From contig DBYZ01000009.1 of the NCBI GenBank assembly GCA_002311655.1, forward strand, positions 136,453-200,452: a DNA stretch of 64,000 bases, given 5' to 3'. This DNA is from Bacteroidales bacterium UBA1173. Its GTDB lineage: Bacteria; Bacteroidota; Bacteroidia; Bacteroidales; F082. Below, piece after piece: positions 18,383-28,541 of this stretch. The notes under the pieces are model-generated. The model was not told where the DNA came from. It made no database searches and saw only the letters and a list, made by a program, of their open reading frames with translations. How positions within the stretch are numbered: the stretch's first letter is position 1; every line of letters begins with the position of its first letter. A program made the translations under genes and the position numbers.

Positions 18383-19594
18383 ATGAAGGTATTACATACA
18401 GCGGACTGGCATATCGGTCAGATTTTTCATAACTTTAGCAGGGAAGAGGAGCATAAATTCTTCTTCGACCAGCTTAAGTCTATAATTATCAATGAAAAAC
18501 CTGATGTCGTTGTCGTTTCCGGCGATGTGTTTCATACCGCCACACCGACCATCGTGTCACAGCGTCTTTATTACAACTTCATCGTCGATTTGTCGCGCTT
18601 AGACTCTGATTTACAGATAGTTATAACCAGTGGCAATCACGATTCACCGTCACGACTCGAGGCTCCGCGACCGCTTTGGGAAGCGTTTAACGTTTCAGTC
18701 ATCGGAATGATTGATTATCATACTGTTACAGATGAAAATTACTTGAATTTCGATGCATCGAAAATTGAGATTCCGATAAAACGAGACGGCGTTATCATCG
18801 GCTGGGTGCTGGCTGTTCCATACAACGACAATGTGGCAAAACATGCCTCCGAGTTTTACGAGACACTTCTCACGCATCTGAAAAACCGTCCGGATTACAA
18901 TGATAATCAATGCATTGTGGCTACCGGACATCTTGCTGTGAAAAGTGCCGACATCCGTGGACACAGCGCAGATATAATTGGCAAGTTGGAAACTCTTGAT
19001 ATTCAAGATTTTACCGATATTCATGGAGTCAATTACTGGGCTTTCGGACATATTCATTATCCCCAGGCAATCAAAGGAATCGAGAACATGCGTTATGCCG
19101 GCTCACCTTTCCCGATCTCGTTCAACGAGAATTACCAGCATTCTGTGGTGTCTGTCAACATCGAAAATGGCAAGATCAAAGTCAATGTGATTCCGCTCCA
19201 AACCTTGATTCCAATCATCGATTTCCCTTCAAAACCAAATAGTTACAACGACGCGCTTCCTTTCGAAACCGTCATGATGCAGTTGTTCCAAATCCTTGAC
19301 GAAAAGGCTTATGTGAGGCTTCATATCCAGACCGAAAAGCCTCTGACACAAGTTCAGACAACGGAAATAATCCAGGCTTTTGAGGGACATCAGGCGATGT
19401 TTTGCGGAATACAACCTTATTTTCCGGAAGTCTCGGAAGGCTCTGATAATAAAGAAGTTAAGACTCTTCGTGAGTTAAAGGCTTTAAGTCCGTTTGAACT
19501 CGGATGTTCCGTTTATCAGAAGAAATTCGACAAGGAAATGCCTGAAGAATTGAAGAAAATGTTTAAAGAAGTGTGTGAGGAGGCTGAAAAATGA
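18383..19594 (+). CDS. sbcD: Exonuclease SbcCD, nuclease subunit
   Basis: About 403 residues, starting at ATG 18383 (MKVLHTADWHIGQ), the normal SbcD start; an in-frame GTG 6 bases upstream is less likely. The calcineurin-type metallophosphoesterase motifs are all present: DWH, GDVFHTA, SGNHDSPSR, GHLAV and GHIHYPQ. With SbcC it cuts hairpins and degrades dsDNA at palindromes. This fits a genome carrying many palindromic repeats. The stop overlaps the sbcC start by 4 bases. Confidence 0.95.
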   Translation: MKVLHTADWHIGQIFHNFSREEEHKFFFDQLKSIIINEKPDVVVVSGDVFHTATPTIVSQRLYYNFIVDLSRLDSDLQIVITSGNHDSPSRLEAPRPLWEAFNVSVIGMIDYHTVTDENYLNFDASKIEIPIKRDGVIIGWVLAVPYNDNVAKHASEFYETLLTHLKNRPDYNDNQCIVATGHLAVKSADIRGHSADIIGKLETLDIQDFTDIHGVNYWAFGHIHYPQAIKGIENMRYAGSPFPISFNENYQHSVVSVNIENGKIKVNVIPLQTLIPIIDFPSKPNSYNDALPFETVMMQLFQILDEKAYVRLHIQTEKPLTQVQTTEIIQAFEGHQAMFCGIQPYFPEVSEGSDNKEVKTLRELKALSPFELGCSVYQKKFDKEMPEELKKMFKEVCEEAEK

Positions 19595-22362
19595 GCATGA
19601 GAATCGAGAAAATCATAATCGAGAACATAAATTCCATCGAAGAAGCCGAAATCAACTTCTCAACAGGCATCTTGGCGAATGAGCCTTTATTCCTGATAAC
19701 CGGCGAGACAGGCAGCGGAAAAAGCACTATTTTGGATGCGATAACACTCGCATTATACGATAAATCACCGCGTTACGAGAATACGAGGAACAAAGAAAAG
19801 ACCGAAAACGGACTCACCACTATGCAAAGCACCACCAACGTGCTTCGTAAAGGCACCAACGACGGAAAAGCCGAGGTGTGGTTCGCTGTTGGAGGCGAAC
19901 ATTACATCGCATCCTGGCAGATGCACAAAACACGCAACGGTAAATACGACATGACAAACCGACGCAAACTCGAAGTCATAAAAGGTGAGGATAAAATCGT
20001 TCTCGAAACCAAAATTGATGCTGTAAATCAACAAGTTGCAGAATTAGTCGGCTTGACCTACGACCAGTTTGTCCGCTCGGTGATGCTCGCACAAGGCCAA
20101 TTTAACACCTTCCTGACATCGGAAAAGGCAAAGCAAACCGAAATCTTGGAAATGCTTACTGGCACTGAGGTTTACTCGAAGATTGCGGAGATGGTCGGCA
20201 GAAAGAAAAACGATGCCAAAAACGATGTCGAAAAAGCGTCAGAACTTTATAACTCGTTGACAAAGAATATCTTATCAGAAGAAGATGTCGCTTCTTTGAA
20301 TGAAGAACTTTCCAAAAACCAGGAGATTCTTGAGAACAACGAATCTGAAATCAAGAAACTGGAAAACAATTTGAGGAATCTTGAAAATCTCGATAAACTG
20401 AAAAGTGAAATTGATGCTTCAAAATCGCAACTCGCTGATTTACATGCTTCTTACGAAAGGATGCTTGAAGAAAAAGAGACTCTTAAAAAGCATCGTGATG
20501 AATTGAGATTACGCATCAATGAGATTTCTGGCAAGAAAGCGGTTGCGGACAGAATGCCTCTGATAATGAGTCTGTTAGAGCACGAAGTCAACTCAGAAAT
20601 CAATGGTTCGATTCAAGATTCTGATTTCTCAGAGTTCTCATCACTGCTCAATGAAGCTGAAACGACTCAAAAACAAGCCGCCGAAGCTTTCGACGAATGC
20701 AATGCCCGTCTGGAAAAAGCTGATCCCGAAGGCCTCCAAACGCTTTTCAATGAACATCAAAACGAACTGGTAAAACTGGAGAACTGGAAGACCAAGTGTT
20801 TGCGTGTAAAACAGATATTAAATGATTATTTGAACAAGAAACAAATAATTGATAATAAATTAGTTGAATTAAATAATTTAAAGAAACACTTTAATATTTG
20901 CGAAAGCGATTTTCAGGCGGCAAAAACGGCCTTCGAAGCCAAAGACACTGAATATCAGATCCAGAAAAACATGGTTGCCGACTTCATGAAATCGCTCCGT
21001 GCGAAACTTGAGGATGGAAAACCTTGTCCTCTTTGCGGAAGCACCACTCATCAATATCATGATGAAAATGTGGTCAATTCCTTGTTCTCGACCATAGAAA
21101 AAGCCTGGAACGAGGCAAGAAATGCGTTCGAGAAGGCAAAAGACGAAAAAAACAAGGCGGAAGGCGAGATTAACCTGCTGAACAAGAGCATCGAAAATGA
21201 ACAAAAGCTCTTGAATAATCTCTTCAACAACCTCTCCGATGAATGCAATGGCAAACCTGTTTATGATTTGGAACGCCTCGACAAGGGTCTAAACGATTGT
21301 GAATCAAAGATTTCCATTGAGAAAACAAAAATAAGTGAAATCAATGAAAAGAAAGAGGCGGTGAAAGCCATTCAAGATGAGTTGAAGCAGCTGCAAAAGA
21401 AGAAAAACGAGGCGGAGGAGGCTTATAAAGCGATGCTCAGAAAGTTAGCCATCAGATGGAAAACTCTCAATGACGAGTATTCAAAAGTCGATTCCGAAAT
21501 AATGAAAATTGACGAAATCTCCAATGGAATCAAGCAAATTGAGGGCATAGAGAGACTGGATGAGTTCAAAGGCAAGATGGCTATTCGCAATAACATTGAA
21601 AAAGGCTCTATCTTGATAGGTTTCACAAGGGTTTTGACAAATCTGATCAGCAAGAGTAACGAGAAAAAAGAGATTGAAAAATGCACTGAGACTTTCGATA
21701 AAAATGAGGCACTGAAATCTCTTGAAGTTCTTGAAAATCAACGAAAAGAACTCAACTCAACACTTTCTGAAATACGCACAAAACTCTCGATGAACGCCCA
21801 GAATTCCAACCAGGCTGAGGCTTCAAAACTGGATTTACAAGAAAAATCCAATGTCTTGTCGCTTTGGACTGAACTCGCCAACGCCATCGGAACCACTGCA
21901 AGCGATAATTTCCGCGATGTGGCGCAGGCTTACACTATGCGGATTCTCCTTGACCAAGCCAACTATTTCTTACGTAAATTAAGCGGTCGCTACGAACTGA
22001 CATGTTACTCCAACTCGTTGGCTATCATGGTGATGGACAAAGAAATGGGAGGGGAGTTGCGCAGCGCCAGTTCGTTGTCGGGAGGCGAGACATTCATCGT
22101 TTCTCTGGCGCTGGCTCTCGGTCTGGCGGCATTGAACGACGAAAACCTCAACATCGACATGCTTTTCATCGACGAAGGTTTCGGCACTTTGGATGGCGAA
22201 AGTCTGGAAATGGCGGTGCAAACACTCGGAAACATGCAGAAATTCGGACGCAAAGTCGGTATAATCTCACACGTCGACAGCCTCAAAGAACGTATTCCGG
22301 CACAGATTCAGGTAACGAAACGCGGTAAAGCCGCCAGCCAGGTTACAATTGTAAAAATTTGA
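19591..22362 (+). CDS. sbcC: Exonuclease SbcCD, SMC-like ATPase subunit
   Basis: 923 residues. Walker A is GETGSGKSTILDAITLALYD near residue 38, long coiled coils flank a zinc hook CPLC (C479 and C482), and the C-terminal ABC signature LSGGETFIVSLALALGLA and Walker B MLFIDEGFGTLD complete the split ATPase. It is a Rad50-like architecture that tethers DNA ends and drives SbcD. It overlaps sbcD by ATGA. Confidence 0.95.
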   Translation: MSMRIEKIIIENINSIEEAEINFSTGILANEPLFLITGETGSGKSTILDAITLALYDKSPRYENTRNKEKTENGLTTMQSTTNVLRKGTNDGKAEVWFAVGGEHYIASWQMHKTRNGKYDMTNRRKLEVIKGEDKIVLETKIDAVNQQVAELVGLTYDQFVRSVMLAQGQFNTFLTSEKAKQTEILEMLTGTEVYSKIAEMVGRKKNDAKNDVEKASELYNSLTKNILSEEDVASLNEELSKNQEILENNESEIKKLENNLRNLENLDKLKSEIDASKSQLADLHASYERMLEEKETLKKHRDELRLRINEISGKKAVADRMPLIMSLLEHEVNSEINGSIQDSDFSEFSSLLNEAETTQKQAAEAFDECNARLEKADPEGLQTLFNEHQNELVKLENWKTKCLRVKQILNDYLNKKQIIDNKLVELNNLKKHFNICESDFQAAKTAFEAKDTEYQIQKNMVADFMKSLRAKLEDGKPCPLCGSTTHQYHDENVVNSLFSTIEKAWNEARNAFEKAKDEKNKAEGEINLLNKSIENEQKLLNNLFNNLSDECNGKPVYDLERLDKGLNDCESKISIEKTKISEINEKKEAVKAIQDELKQLQKKKNEAEEAYKAMLRKLAIRWKTLNDEYSKVDSEIMKIDEISNGIKQIEGIERLDEFKGKMAIRNNIEKGSILIGFTRVLTNLISKSNEKKEIEKCTETFDKNEALKSLEVLENQRKELNSTLSEIRTKLSMNAQNSNQAEASKLDLQEKSNVLSLWTELANAIGTTASDNFRDVAQAYTMRILLDQANYFLRKLSGRYELTCYSNSLAIMVMDKEMGGELRSASSLSGGETFIVSLALALGLAALNDENLNIDMLFIDEGFGTLDGESLEMAVQTLGNMQKFGRKVGIISHVDSLKERIPAQIQVTKRGKAASQVTIVKI

Positions 22363-22374
22363 TTTCAAGTAGTA

Positions 22375-23847
22375 ATGACGATATCTTTTTATCATATTTT
22401 AGGTCTAGTTTTATCAATTCTTTTGATTGAAGTCGTTGGTATTCTTTCAGTTAGGAAAGTCAAAAACGAAAGCGATTTCAACACAGGGGGCGGCAGAGCG
22501 GGCACATGGGTCGTCGCAGGCACCATCATCGGGACGTTGGTCGGTGGACAATCTACAGTAGGAACGGCTCAGCTGGCATTCAGTTTCGGCATCTCGGCAT
22601 GGTGGTTCACAATGGGTATGGCTCTCGGATGCGTCGCTCTGGCTGTTGGTTATGTAGTGCCGTTACGTCGAAGCGGAAGCACCACATTGCTTGAAATAGT
22701 GCGCAAAGAATATGGCAGAAAAGCCGAAATATCGGGTTCTGTGCTTTGTTCACTCGGAATGTTCATCAGTATCATCGCACAGGTTTTGTCGGCTTCAGCA
22801 CTGCTTATGACGCTTTTCAGCATAAAATTCTGGATGGCAGCACTGATTGCTGCAATAATCATGACATTGTACGTGGTTTTCGGCGGTCTCTGGAGCGCTG
22901 GAATAGGAGGGGTAGTGAAAATCATTCTTTTATGTCTGTCGGCATTGGCAGCAGGTACTATCGTCCTGTTTATGACAAAAGGTTATTCCGGCCTAATGGA
23001 TTCTATCCGTCACATTCTGTTATCCACTGATATTCAATCAATTGACGAATTGAATTCCATCCATGACGTGAATCTGAAATATCAGAATCCATTTGCAAGA
23101 GGCGTCTCCAAAGACGTTGGGTCATGCATATCCGTGATTCTAGGTGTGCTTTCAACCCAGACTTACGCCCAAGCTATCTGGTCGGGACGAGCCGACAGCA
23201 TAGCACGCAAAGGTGCTATGATCTCTGCTTTGATTTCTATCCCGATTGGTTTCGCCTGCGTGCTCGTCGGCATGTACATGAGAGCGAATTACATCACAAT
23301 GGAGGAACTTAACGCATTGACTCTCATAGGCAAAGACATACCAGAAGGCATCGGCGTAATGACAAGTTCCGCACAGGCATTCCCGATGTTTGTGACCAAC
23401 CACATGCCACGATTCCTTGGCGGCATCGTCCTCGGCACCTTGCTGATTACCATCGTCATCGGCGGCTCCGGCTTGACTTTAGGCGCATCGACTATATTGG
23501 TGAAAGACGTCTATAAGCCCAAAAACAAACTCTTGATTTCGCGACTTACCATCGTGGGCATTCAAATCGCCGCAATAGTGATAGCGTCTTCATTCTCAAG
23601 AAGTTACATCAACGATTTAGGGTTCCTTTCAATGGGATTGCGCACCACAGCGACCTTTGTGCCGCTCACTTTGGCACTGTTTTTCCCAGGCAAATTCAAG
23701 CCGAAATGGGTGTTTATCTCCATCATTTTCGGCACAGCATGCCTTATAATCGGTGAAATAGCGACCTTGCCGATAGATTCAATCTATATCGGCCTCGCCG
23801 GTTCTATATTATGTTGTTTGGTTGGAATGAAAAACAAGCCTCTTTAA
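22375..23847 (+). CDS. Sodium:solute symporter (SSS family)
   Basis: 490 residues with about 13 hydrophobic segments. The N-terminal DFNTGGGRAGTWVVAGTIIGTLVGGQS matches the early SSSF region (TM1-TM2). Substrate cannot be told from sequence alone; candidates are amino acids, sugars or organic acids. It starts 12 bases after sbcC, so it may be co-transcribed though unrelated in function. The 3' end overlaps the convergent acidic-protein gene by 4 bases. Confidence 0.88.
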   Translation: MTISFYHILGLVLSILLIEVVGILSVRKVKNESDFNTGGGRAGTWVVAGTIIGTLVGGQSTVGTAQLAFSFGISAWWFTMGMALGCVALAVGYVVPLRRSGSTTLLEIVRKEYGRKAEISGSVLCSLGMFISIIAQVLSASALLMTLFSIKFWMAALIAAIIMTLYVVFGGLWSAGIGGVVKIILLCLSALAAGTIVLFMTKGYSGLMDSIRHILLSTDIQSIDELNSIHDVNLKYQNPFARGVSKDVGSCISVILGVLSTQTYAQAIWSGRADSIARKGAMISALISIPIGFACVLVGMYMRANYITMEELNALTLIGKDIPEGIGVMTSSAQAFPMFVTNHMPRFLGGIVLGTLLITIVIGGSGLTLGASTILVKDVYKPKNKLLISRLTIVGIQIAAIVIASSFSRSYINDLGFLSMGLRTTATFVPLTLALFFPGKFKPKWVFISIIFGTACLIIGEIATLPIDSIYIGLAGSILCCLVGMKNKPL

Positions 23848-24254
23848 TATCTGTCGTACGGGTCATCATACGGCTCGTCGAAGCTGTCGTCCTCATAGTA
23901 TTCTTCCTCATCCTCACCGAAAATGTCTTCCTCATCCTCGGCAAACATGTTTTCGCCTTCTTCCCAGTCGAAATCTTCCTCAAGTTTGCTTTCGTCAAAC
24001 TCGTCGATGTCATTCATCTGGTTCATGAAATCGCGCAACTCCTCGTCAGTCATCTCATCGAGGTTGGCTGTCAACAACTTATTGTCGCGTGACGACGAAC
24101 GGAGTTCCTTCAAAACATCAGGAGCGATGTAGAAATCATCGATGTTTTCCTGGCAATATTTTATGTATTTTGGATCTTTTTCAAAAACTTCAGCCAGAGT
24201 CTCACCCTCATATTTTCCAAAAGTGAAAATTGAATCAATGTCGTAAAATTTCAT
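23844..24254 (-). CDS. Acidic protein with exodeoxyribonuclease X C-terminal-like motif
   Basis: 136 residues. Residues 1-35 (IFTFGKYEGETLAEVFEKDP and the YIKYC helix) match the short domain found at the C-terminus of ExoX-like nucleases and in stand-alone Bacteroidota proteins. The rest becomes extremely acidic, with runs of Glu/Asp and Tyr to the end. There is no nuclease domain. The function is unknown; the acidic tail could mimic nucleic acid or mediate protein contacts. A -7 box lies on the minus strand at 24284-24277. Confidence 0.75.
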   Translation of the reverse strand: MKFYDIDSIFTFGKYEGETLAEVFEKDPKYIKYCQENIDDFYIAPDVLKELRSSSRDNKLLTANLDEMTDEELRDFMNQMNDIDEFDESKLEEDFDWEEGENMFAEDEEDIFGEDEEEYYEDDSFDEPYDDPYDRY

Positions 24255-24276
24255 ATCTTAACAAATTTTTGATTTA

Positions 24277-24284
24277 CAAAATTA
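24277..24284 (-). promoter_or_regulatory. Promoter -7 box of the acidic-protein gene
   Basis: TAATTTTG on the minus strand, 22 bases before the start codon at 24254. Confidence 0.45.
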
Positions 24285-24316
24285 CAGCATTTTCTTTAAA
24301 AATGCAAGTTTTTTCG

Positions 24317-24685
24317 TTATTTTTTGAAAATAAAATACACAGCCAGCACGAGGAAACCGAATCCCACCAGATGATTCCAATGAAACTCGCCCATCTTGAA
24401 CACTTTGATGCTGATAATCATGAAAACGATAAGGCTGATAACCTCCTGAATCACCTTAAGTTCCACCAAATTAAACGGACCACCATTGACGGCAGAGCCA
24501 ATTCGGTTTGCGGGGACCATTGCCGAATACTCCAACAAGGCAACGCCCCAACTCGCTAAGATAATGAGAATCAATGGCCAATCTTTGATAATCCCCATAT
24601 CTTGCAGTTTCAAATTACCGTACCATGCGAACGTCATGAAGATGTTCGAAACAATCAAAAGCAATACTGTGTAAACACCTCTCAT
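24317..24685 (-). CDS. DUF486 family membrane protein
   Basis: 122 residues with four membrane helices. The ILASWGVALLEYSAMVPANR segment and FMTFAWYGNLK are hallmarks of DUF486, a small family related to DMT-type permeases. The function is unknown. It is divergent from gmhA across a short gap and has no obvious partner. Confidence 0.85.
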   Translation of the reverse strand: MRGVYTVLLLIVSNIFMTFAWYGNLKLQDMGIIKDWPLILIILASWGVALLEYSAMVPANRIGSAVNGGPFNLVELKVIQEVISLIVFMIISIKVFKMGEFHWNHLVGFGFLVLAVYFIFKK

Positions 24686-24723
24686 TTTTAAAAAATTTGC
24701 TGCAAAAATCGGGATTTTTTATA

Positions 24724-24731
24724 TATCTTTG
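24724..24731 (+). promoter_or_regulatory. Promoter -7 box of gmhA-gmhB
   Basis: TATCTTTG followed by CA, 16 bases before the gmhA start codon at 24748. Confidence 0.7.
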
Positions 24732-24747
24732 CAAAAATATTTAAAAA

Positions 24748-25323
24748 ATGATTTCAATCGAAAATATAATAAAGGATTCAATTAACGCCAAGCAATTGAT
24801 TCTCAACGATAAAGAGCTCATCAAACGAATCAATGACGCTGCTATGATGTGTGTTGAATCACTGAAAAACGGCGGAAAGATTCATTTCTGCGGCAACGGC
24901 GGAAGCGCTTCCGACGCACAACATCTCGCAGCCGAGCTTAGCGGACGTTTTTATTACGACCGTCCTCCACTGAATGCCGAGGCTTTACACGTGAATACGA
25001 GCTATCTGACAGCTGTCGCCAACGATTATTCCTACGATATGATATATGCAAGAATGTTGCAAGCATCTGCAAAAAAAGGCGATGTCTTGGTTGGCATCAG
25101 CACATCGGGAAACTCCGCTAACATATTGAAAGCCATTGAAGTAGCGAAGGAAATTGGAGTAAAGACGATTGGTATGACAGGGGAGACCGGCGGAAAAATG
25201 GCTGAATGCTGCGACATCTTGCTTAATGTCCCAAGCAAATGCACGCCTCGAATTCAGGAATCACACATCATGATGGGTCACATCATCTGCGAAATAATCG
25301 AAGCCACAATTTTCCCGAGATAA
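24748..25323 (+). CDS. gmhA: Sedoheptulose-7-phosphate isomerase (phosphoheptose isomerase)
   Basis: 191 residues, a single SIS domain with the GmhA hallmark FCGNGGSASDAQHLAAELSG (about residues 48-67) and the second SIS loop GISTSGNSANILKA. It converts sedoheptulose 7-phosphate to D-glycero-D-manno-heptose 7-phosphate, the first step to nucleotide-activated heptose for LPS or surface glycans. It is followed 2 bases later by the matching phosphatase gene. Confidence 0.93.
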   Translation: MISIENIIKDSINAKQLILNDKELIKRINDAAMMCVESLKNGGKIHFCGNGGSASDAQHLAAELSGRFYYDRPPLNAEALHVNTSYLTAVANDYSYDMIYARMLQASAKKGDVLVGISTSGNSANILKAIEVAKEIGVKTIGMTGETGGKMAECCDILLNVPSKCTPRIQESHIMMGHIICEIIEATIFPR

Positions 25324-25325
25324 TC

Positions 25326-25865
25326 ATGGACTGGAGAGGCAAAATCGACAAATCCTGGACATTGTTCCTCGACAGAGACGGCGTCATCAACGTGCGTCTT
25401 ATCGATGATTATGTCAAGAATATCAACGAGTTCGAGTTTTTGCCAGGTGTCTTGGAGGCTTTCAGAATCTTTACCGAGAAATTCGGCCGCATCATCATCG
25501 TCACAAACCAGCAAGGTGTCGGAAAAGGCCTGATGACCTTGCAAGATGTCGATGCAGTACACCAATTCATGACGAAAGAGATTGAAAATCAAAAGGGTAG
25601 GATAGACGCTATTTACGTCTGCCCGCAACTGAAATCTGACCCTGACAACTTCCGCAAACCAAGTCCACGCATGGCTTACATGGCTCAGCACGATTTTCCA
25701 GAAATAGATTTCGAAAAATCCATCATGATTGGCGACTCAAACTCAGATATAGAATTTGGCAAAAACGCAGGAATGTACACTGTTTTGGTTGGCGATGAGC
25801 CTGTAAAATGCAAACCTGACAGCAAATTCGAGTCGCTATTGAGGTTTGCAAATATATTAAAGTAA
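25326..25865 (+). CDS. gmhB: D-glycero-D-manno-heptose 1,7-bisphosphate phosphatase-like HAD enzyme
   Basis: 179 residues from ATG 25326 (MDWRGKIDKSWTLFLDRDGV). An upstream in-frame start at 25239 would overlap gmhA by 85 bases and lacks homology-like sequence, so it is rejected. HAD motifs: DRDGVIN (nucleophile and acid), VTNQQGVGKG, and IGDSNSDIEFG. The order gmhA-gmhB supports the heptose role; histidinol-phosphatase-like activity is the alternative. The kinase/nucleotidyltransferase step is not in this window. Confidence 0.88.
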   Translation: MDWRGKIDKSWTLFLDRDGVINVRLIDDYVKNINEFEFLPGVLEAFRIFTEKFGRIIIVTNQQGVGKGLMTLQDVDAVHQFMTKEIENQKGRIDAIYVCPQLKSDPDNFRKPSPRMAYMAQHDFPEIDFEKSIMIGDSNSDIEFGKNAGMYTVLVGDEPVKCKPDSKFESLLRFANILK

Positions 25866-25908
25866 CAGTTTAAATAAAGATATTTATATCATTTATTATC
25901 AAGAATAT

Positions 25909-27396
25909 ATGTCAACGTTAATATTAACGGTTTTTGTAATATACACAATCCTGATTCTGGTGATTGCGCATCTCACATCGCGTAAGTCGAACAACGAGAC
26001 GTTTTTCACCGGAAACCGCAAATCACCATGGTTTGTGGTGGCTTACGGCATGATTGGAGCGTCGTTGTCGGGAGTCACATTCATGTCGGTGCCTGGTAAC
26101 GTCTATACCAGCCAGTTCACGTATTTCGGCATAGTGTTAGGCTACATCATCGGTTACGCCGTGATAGCTCTCGTCTTGCTACCGTTGTATTACAAACTCA
26201 ACCTTACGTCTATATATTCATACCTCGAAATGCGCTTCGGAAAGCATTCCGAAAAGACCGGCGCAGCGTTCTTCATACTGTCACGTCTGCTGGGTTCAGC
26301 GCTACGTATGTATTTGGTTGTCTTTGTGTTATACGAATTCGTATTCAAGGCATGGGGTGTACCGTTCTGGGTTCCTGCAGTGATTTTCATAGCGTTAATC
26401 CTTGTTTACACCTTCAAAGGAGGCATCAAAACTGTAGTCTGGACAGACACCTTGCAGACCACCTTCCTGATTTTGGCGGCAGTAATTACAGTTATCTGCA
26501 TCTTGAAAGAGCTCAACATCTCAATTCCTGATTTACTGAAAGCCTCATCGCAAGAAGGATATACCAAACTTTTTGAAACCGACCCGAACCACAGCCGTTT
26601 CTGGCTGAAACAGATTCTCAGCGGAGCCTTTATCACCATTGTGATGACTGGTCTCGATCAGGATATGATGCAGAAAAACATGACATGCAAGAGTCTCCGT
26701 GATGCCCAAAAAAACGTGATGACTTCGAGCATTCTGTTTATCTTCGTGAACATCGTTTTCCTTTGTCTCGGCGCCTCGTTGATTTATTATGCGCAACGCA
26801 CCGGTTTCCAACTGCCGACAAACGACAGTGGAGTAGTGGTCAACGACAAGATTTTCCCTGCTATCGCATTCAGTTTCAGCAAGTTCACTAGCATCGTGTT
26901 TGTCATCGGACTCGTTGCGGCAGGTTATTCTTCTGCCGACGGCACCTTGACGGCACTGACAACAACATTCTGCTACAACTTCCTTGATTTCGGCAATAAA
27001 AACGACATCTCCGAGGAGCAGAAACTTAAGAAAAGAAAGCAGATTCACATCATATTCGCAATTGTTTACTTATTGGTAATCATAGCGTTCCGTCCATTCC
27101 ATAACCAGTCGCTGATCGACAAAGTATTTGAAATCGCAGGCTACACTTATGGACCGCTGCTCGGTTTGTACTCCTTCGGACTTTTCGTGAAAAACCGCAA
27201 GCCGGTTGACAAAATTGTACCTTACATCGCAATAGCGTCGCCGGTTTTGAGTTATATATTAAATATGTATTCCGTACAGTTGTTCAACGGATACAAATTT
27301 GGCTTTGAAATATTGATAATCAATGGGTTAATAACATTCACAGCATTGTTGTTATGCTCAAAAAATTCACAATCACATAAAAATTTAACGATATGA
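25909..27396 (+). CDS. Sodium:solute symporter (SSS family)
   Basis: 495 residues with about 13 membrane segments. The start ETFFTGNRKSPWFVVAYGMIGASLSGVTFMSVPGNV is the typical SSSF TM1-TM2 region of Bacteroidota sodium symporters. It is only distantly similar to the symporter at 22375. Substrate unknown. It overlaps the next gene by 4 bases (ATGA). Confidence 0.88.
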   Translation: MSTLILTVFVIYTILILVIAHLTSRKSNNETFFTGNRKSPWFVVAYGMIGASLSGVTFMSVPGNVYTSQFTYFGIVLGYIIGYAVIALVLLPLYYKLNLTSIYSYLEMRFGKHSEKTGAAFFILSRLLGSALRMYLVVFVLYEFVFKAWGVPFWVPAVIFIALILVYTFKGGIKTVVWTDTLQTTFLILAAVITVICILKELNISIPDLLKASSQEGYTKLFETDPNHSRFWLKQILSGAFITIVMTGLDQDMMQKNMTCKSLRDAQKNVMTSSILFIFVNIVFLCLGASLIYYAQRTGFQLPTNDSGVVVNDKIFPAIAFSFSKFTSIVFVIGLVAAGYSSADGTLTALTTTFCYNFLDFGNKNDISEEQKLKKRKQIHIIFAIVYLLVIIAFRPFHNQSLIDKVFEIAGYTYGPLLGLYSFGLFVKNRKPVDKIVPYIAIASPVLSYILNMYSVQLFNGYKFGFEILIINGLITFTALLLCSKNSQSHKNLTI

Positions 27397-28541
27397 AAAA
27401 AGTATTCTTAATCTTAGCGTTATTTGCATCGTTAGGTCTTGACGCTCAATTTGTTATCACAAGTTCTAACAATGTCACAGAAGATCAGGACGGCGGTATA
27501 TTCTATTATTTGCCAAGAAACATCATCAAACTGGAATTCACCGTTGAGGAGACGACTTACCACATCGGTCCATACGCAGAATTTGCCGACAAACTCATGG
27601 GAATGACTGATTACGTAAGAGAGAATAAAACGGTTTATAGCATCAAAGACGTTGATATTCAAATAGCTAACGAGGCTGACCCGAATGCTGTTTATTGCAT
27701 ATCCGCTGACGACAGAAGCAAAGAACCTATGCCAAGTGTCATTTTGGATGAAAACGGAATTATCCTGGCAATGGGTTACGATAGCGTGCCATCTGACATT
27801 CAAGCAAAGACTAACAGATTCATTTACTGCGATTTTAATCAGACAAGCAAACCAGAAGTTACTTTTATCGGATTCTTGGATAACGAAATAGAAGTTGAAG
27901 AAGCCGAGGAAACGGATGACGATGGGGAAGAAGGCGGCAAAAAAGCACCTAAACAGTTGACAAAAGAGGATCGCGCAAAGGCTATCGTTGATAAAATCAC
28001 CAAGATAAGAAATGCTTATTTCGAGCTTGTTTCAGGTTTCCAAGAGGTTGCATACGGAACCGGTACAGCTTATATGGCAGAAAATATGCAAAACCTTGAA
28101 AATGAATATATTAGCTTGTTTAAAGGCAAAATCACGACAAGCACCTATAAAAAGACAGTGTATTACACACCTGAAGCCAACAACGCAAATAATTCTGTGA
28201 CAGTGGCCAAGCTTTCAGCCACAGACGGTGTTGTTGACGTCAACGGCAAAGGCGACGCCATAAAAATACAGTTTGAGAGCATAAATTCGCTTCAGAATGT
28301 CAATCCGATGATTGATAAAGGCAAGAAAACCAGTTTCAGCAACAAACTGTTCTACAGAATGCCTGCCAAATCAAATGTCAAGGTCGTTTTAAGCAACAAC
28401 GTGATTGCCGAAAAACAGCTGACAATCAGTCAGTTTGGCAAGATAAGATCATTATCGGTTAAGAACAATAAGGTATTATTCAACCCGAACACAGGTCAAA
28501 TAATAACACTTATCAAGCAAGATAATGTAGTCAAGAATTAA
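27393..28541 (+). CDS. DUF4831 family protein
   Basis: 382 residues with a signal peptide (MKKVFLILALFASLGLDAQF). The mature part begins GGIFYYLPRNIIKLEFTVEETTYHIGPYAEFADKLMG, characteristic of DUF4831, a Bacteroidota-specific secreted family of unknown function. An acidic low-complexity insert (EVEEAEETDDDGEEGG) lies near the middle. It is translationally coupled to the upstream symporter. Its 3' end overlaps the convergent DUF3127 gene by 4 bases. Confidence 0.85.
   Translation: MKKVFLILALFASLGLDAQFVITSSNNVTEDQDGGIFYYLPRNIIKLEFTVEETTYHIGPYAEFADKLMGMTDYVRENKTVYSIKDVDIQIANEADPNAVYCISADDRSKEPMPSVILDENGIILAMGYDSVPSDIQAKTNRFIYCDFNQTSKPEVTFIGFLDNEIEVEEAEETDDDGEEGGKKAPKQLTKEDRAKAIVDKITKIRNAYFELVSGFQEVAYGTGTAYMAENMQNLENEYISLFKGKITTSTYKKTVYYTPEANNANNSVTVAKLSATDGVVDVNGKGDAIKIQFESINSLQNVNPMIDKGKKTSFSNKLFYRMPAKSNVKVVLSNNVIAEKQLTISQFGKIRSLSVKNNKVLFNPNTGQIITLIKQDNVVKN

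Noticed and set aside
23811..24092. Hydrophobic 93-codon plus-strand frame opposite the acidic-protein gene
   Set aside because: It is the complement of Asp/Glu-rich codons, which always gives Val/Leu/Phe/Ser-rich shadow frames.
25239..25325. Upstream start for gmhB
   Set aside because: It would overlap gmhA by 85 bases and add 29 residues unlike the family. ATG 25326 directly precedes the conserved domain.
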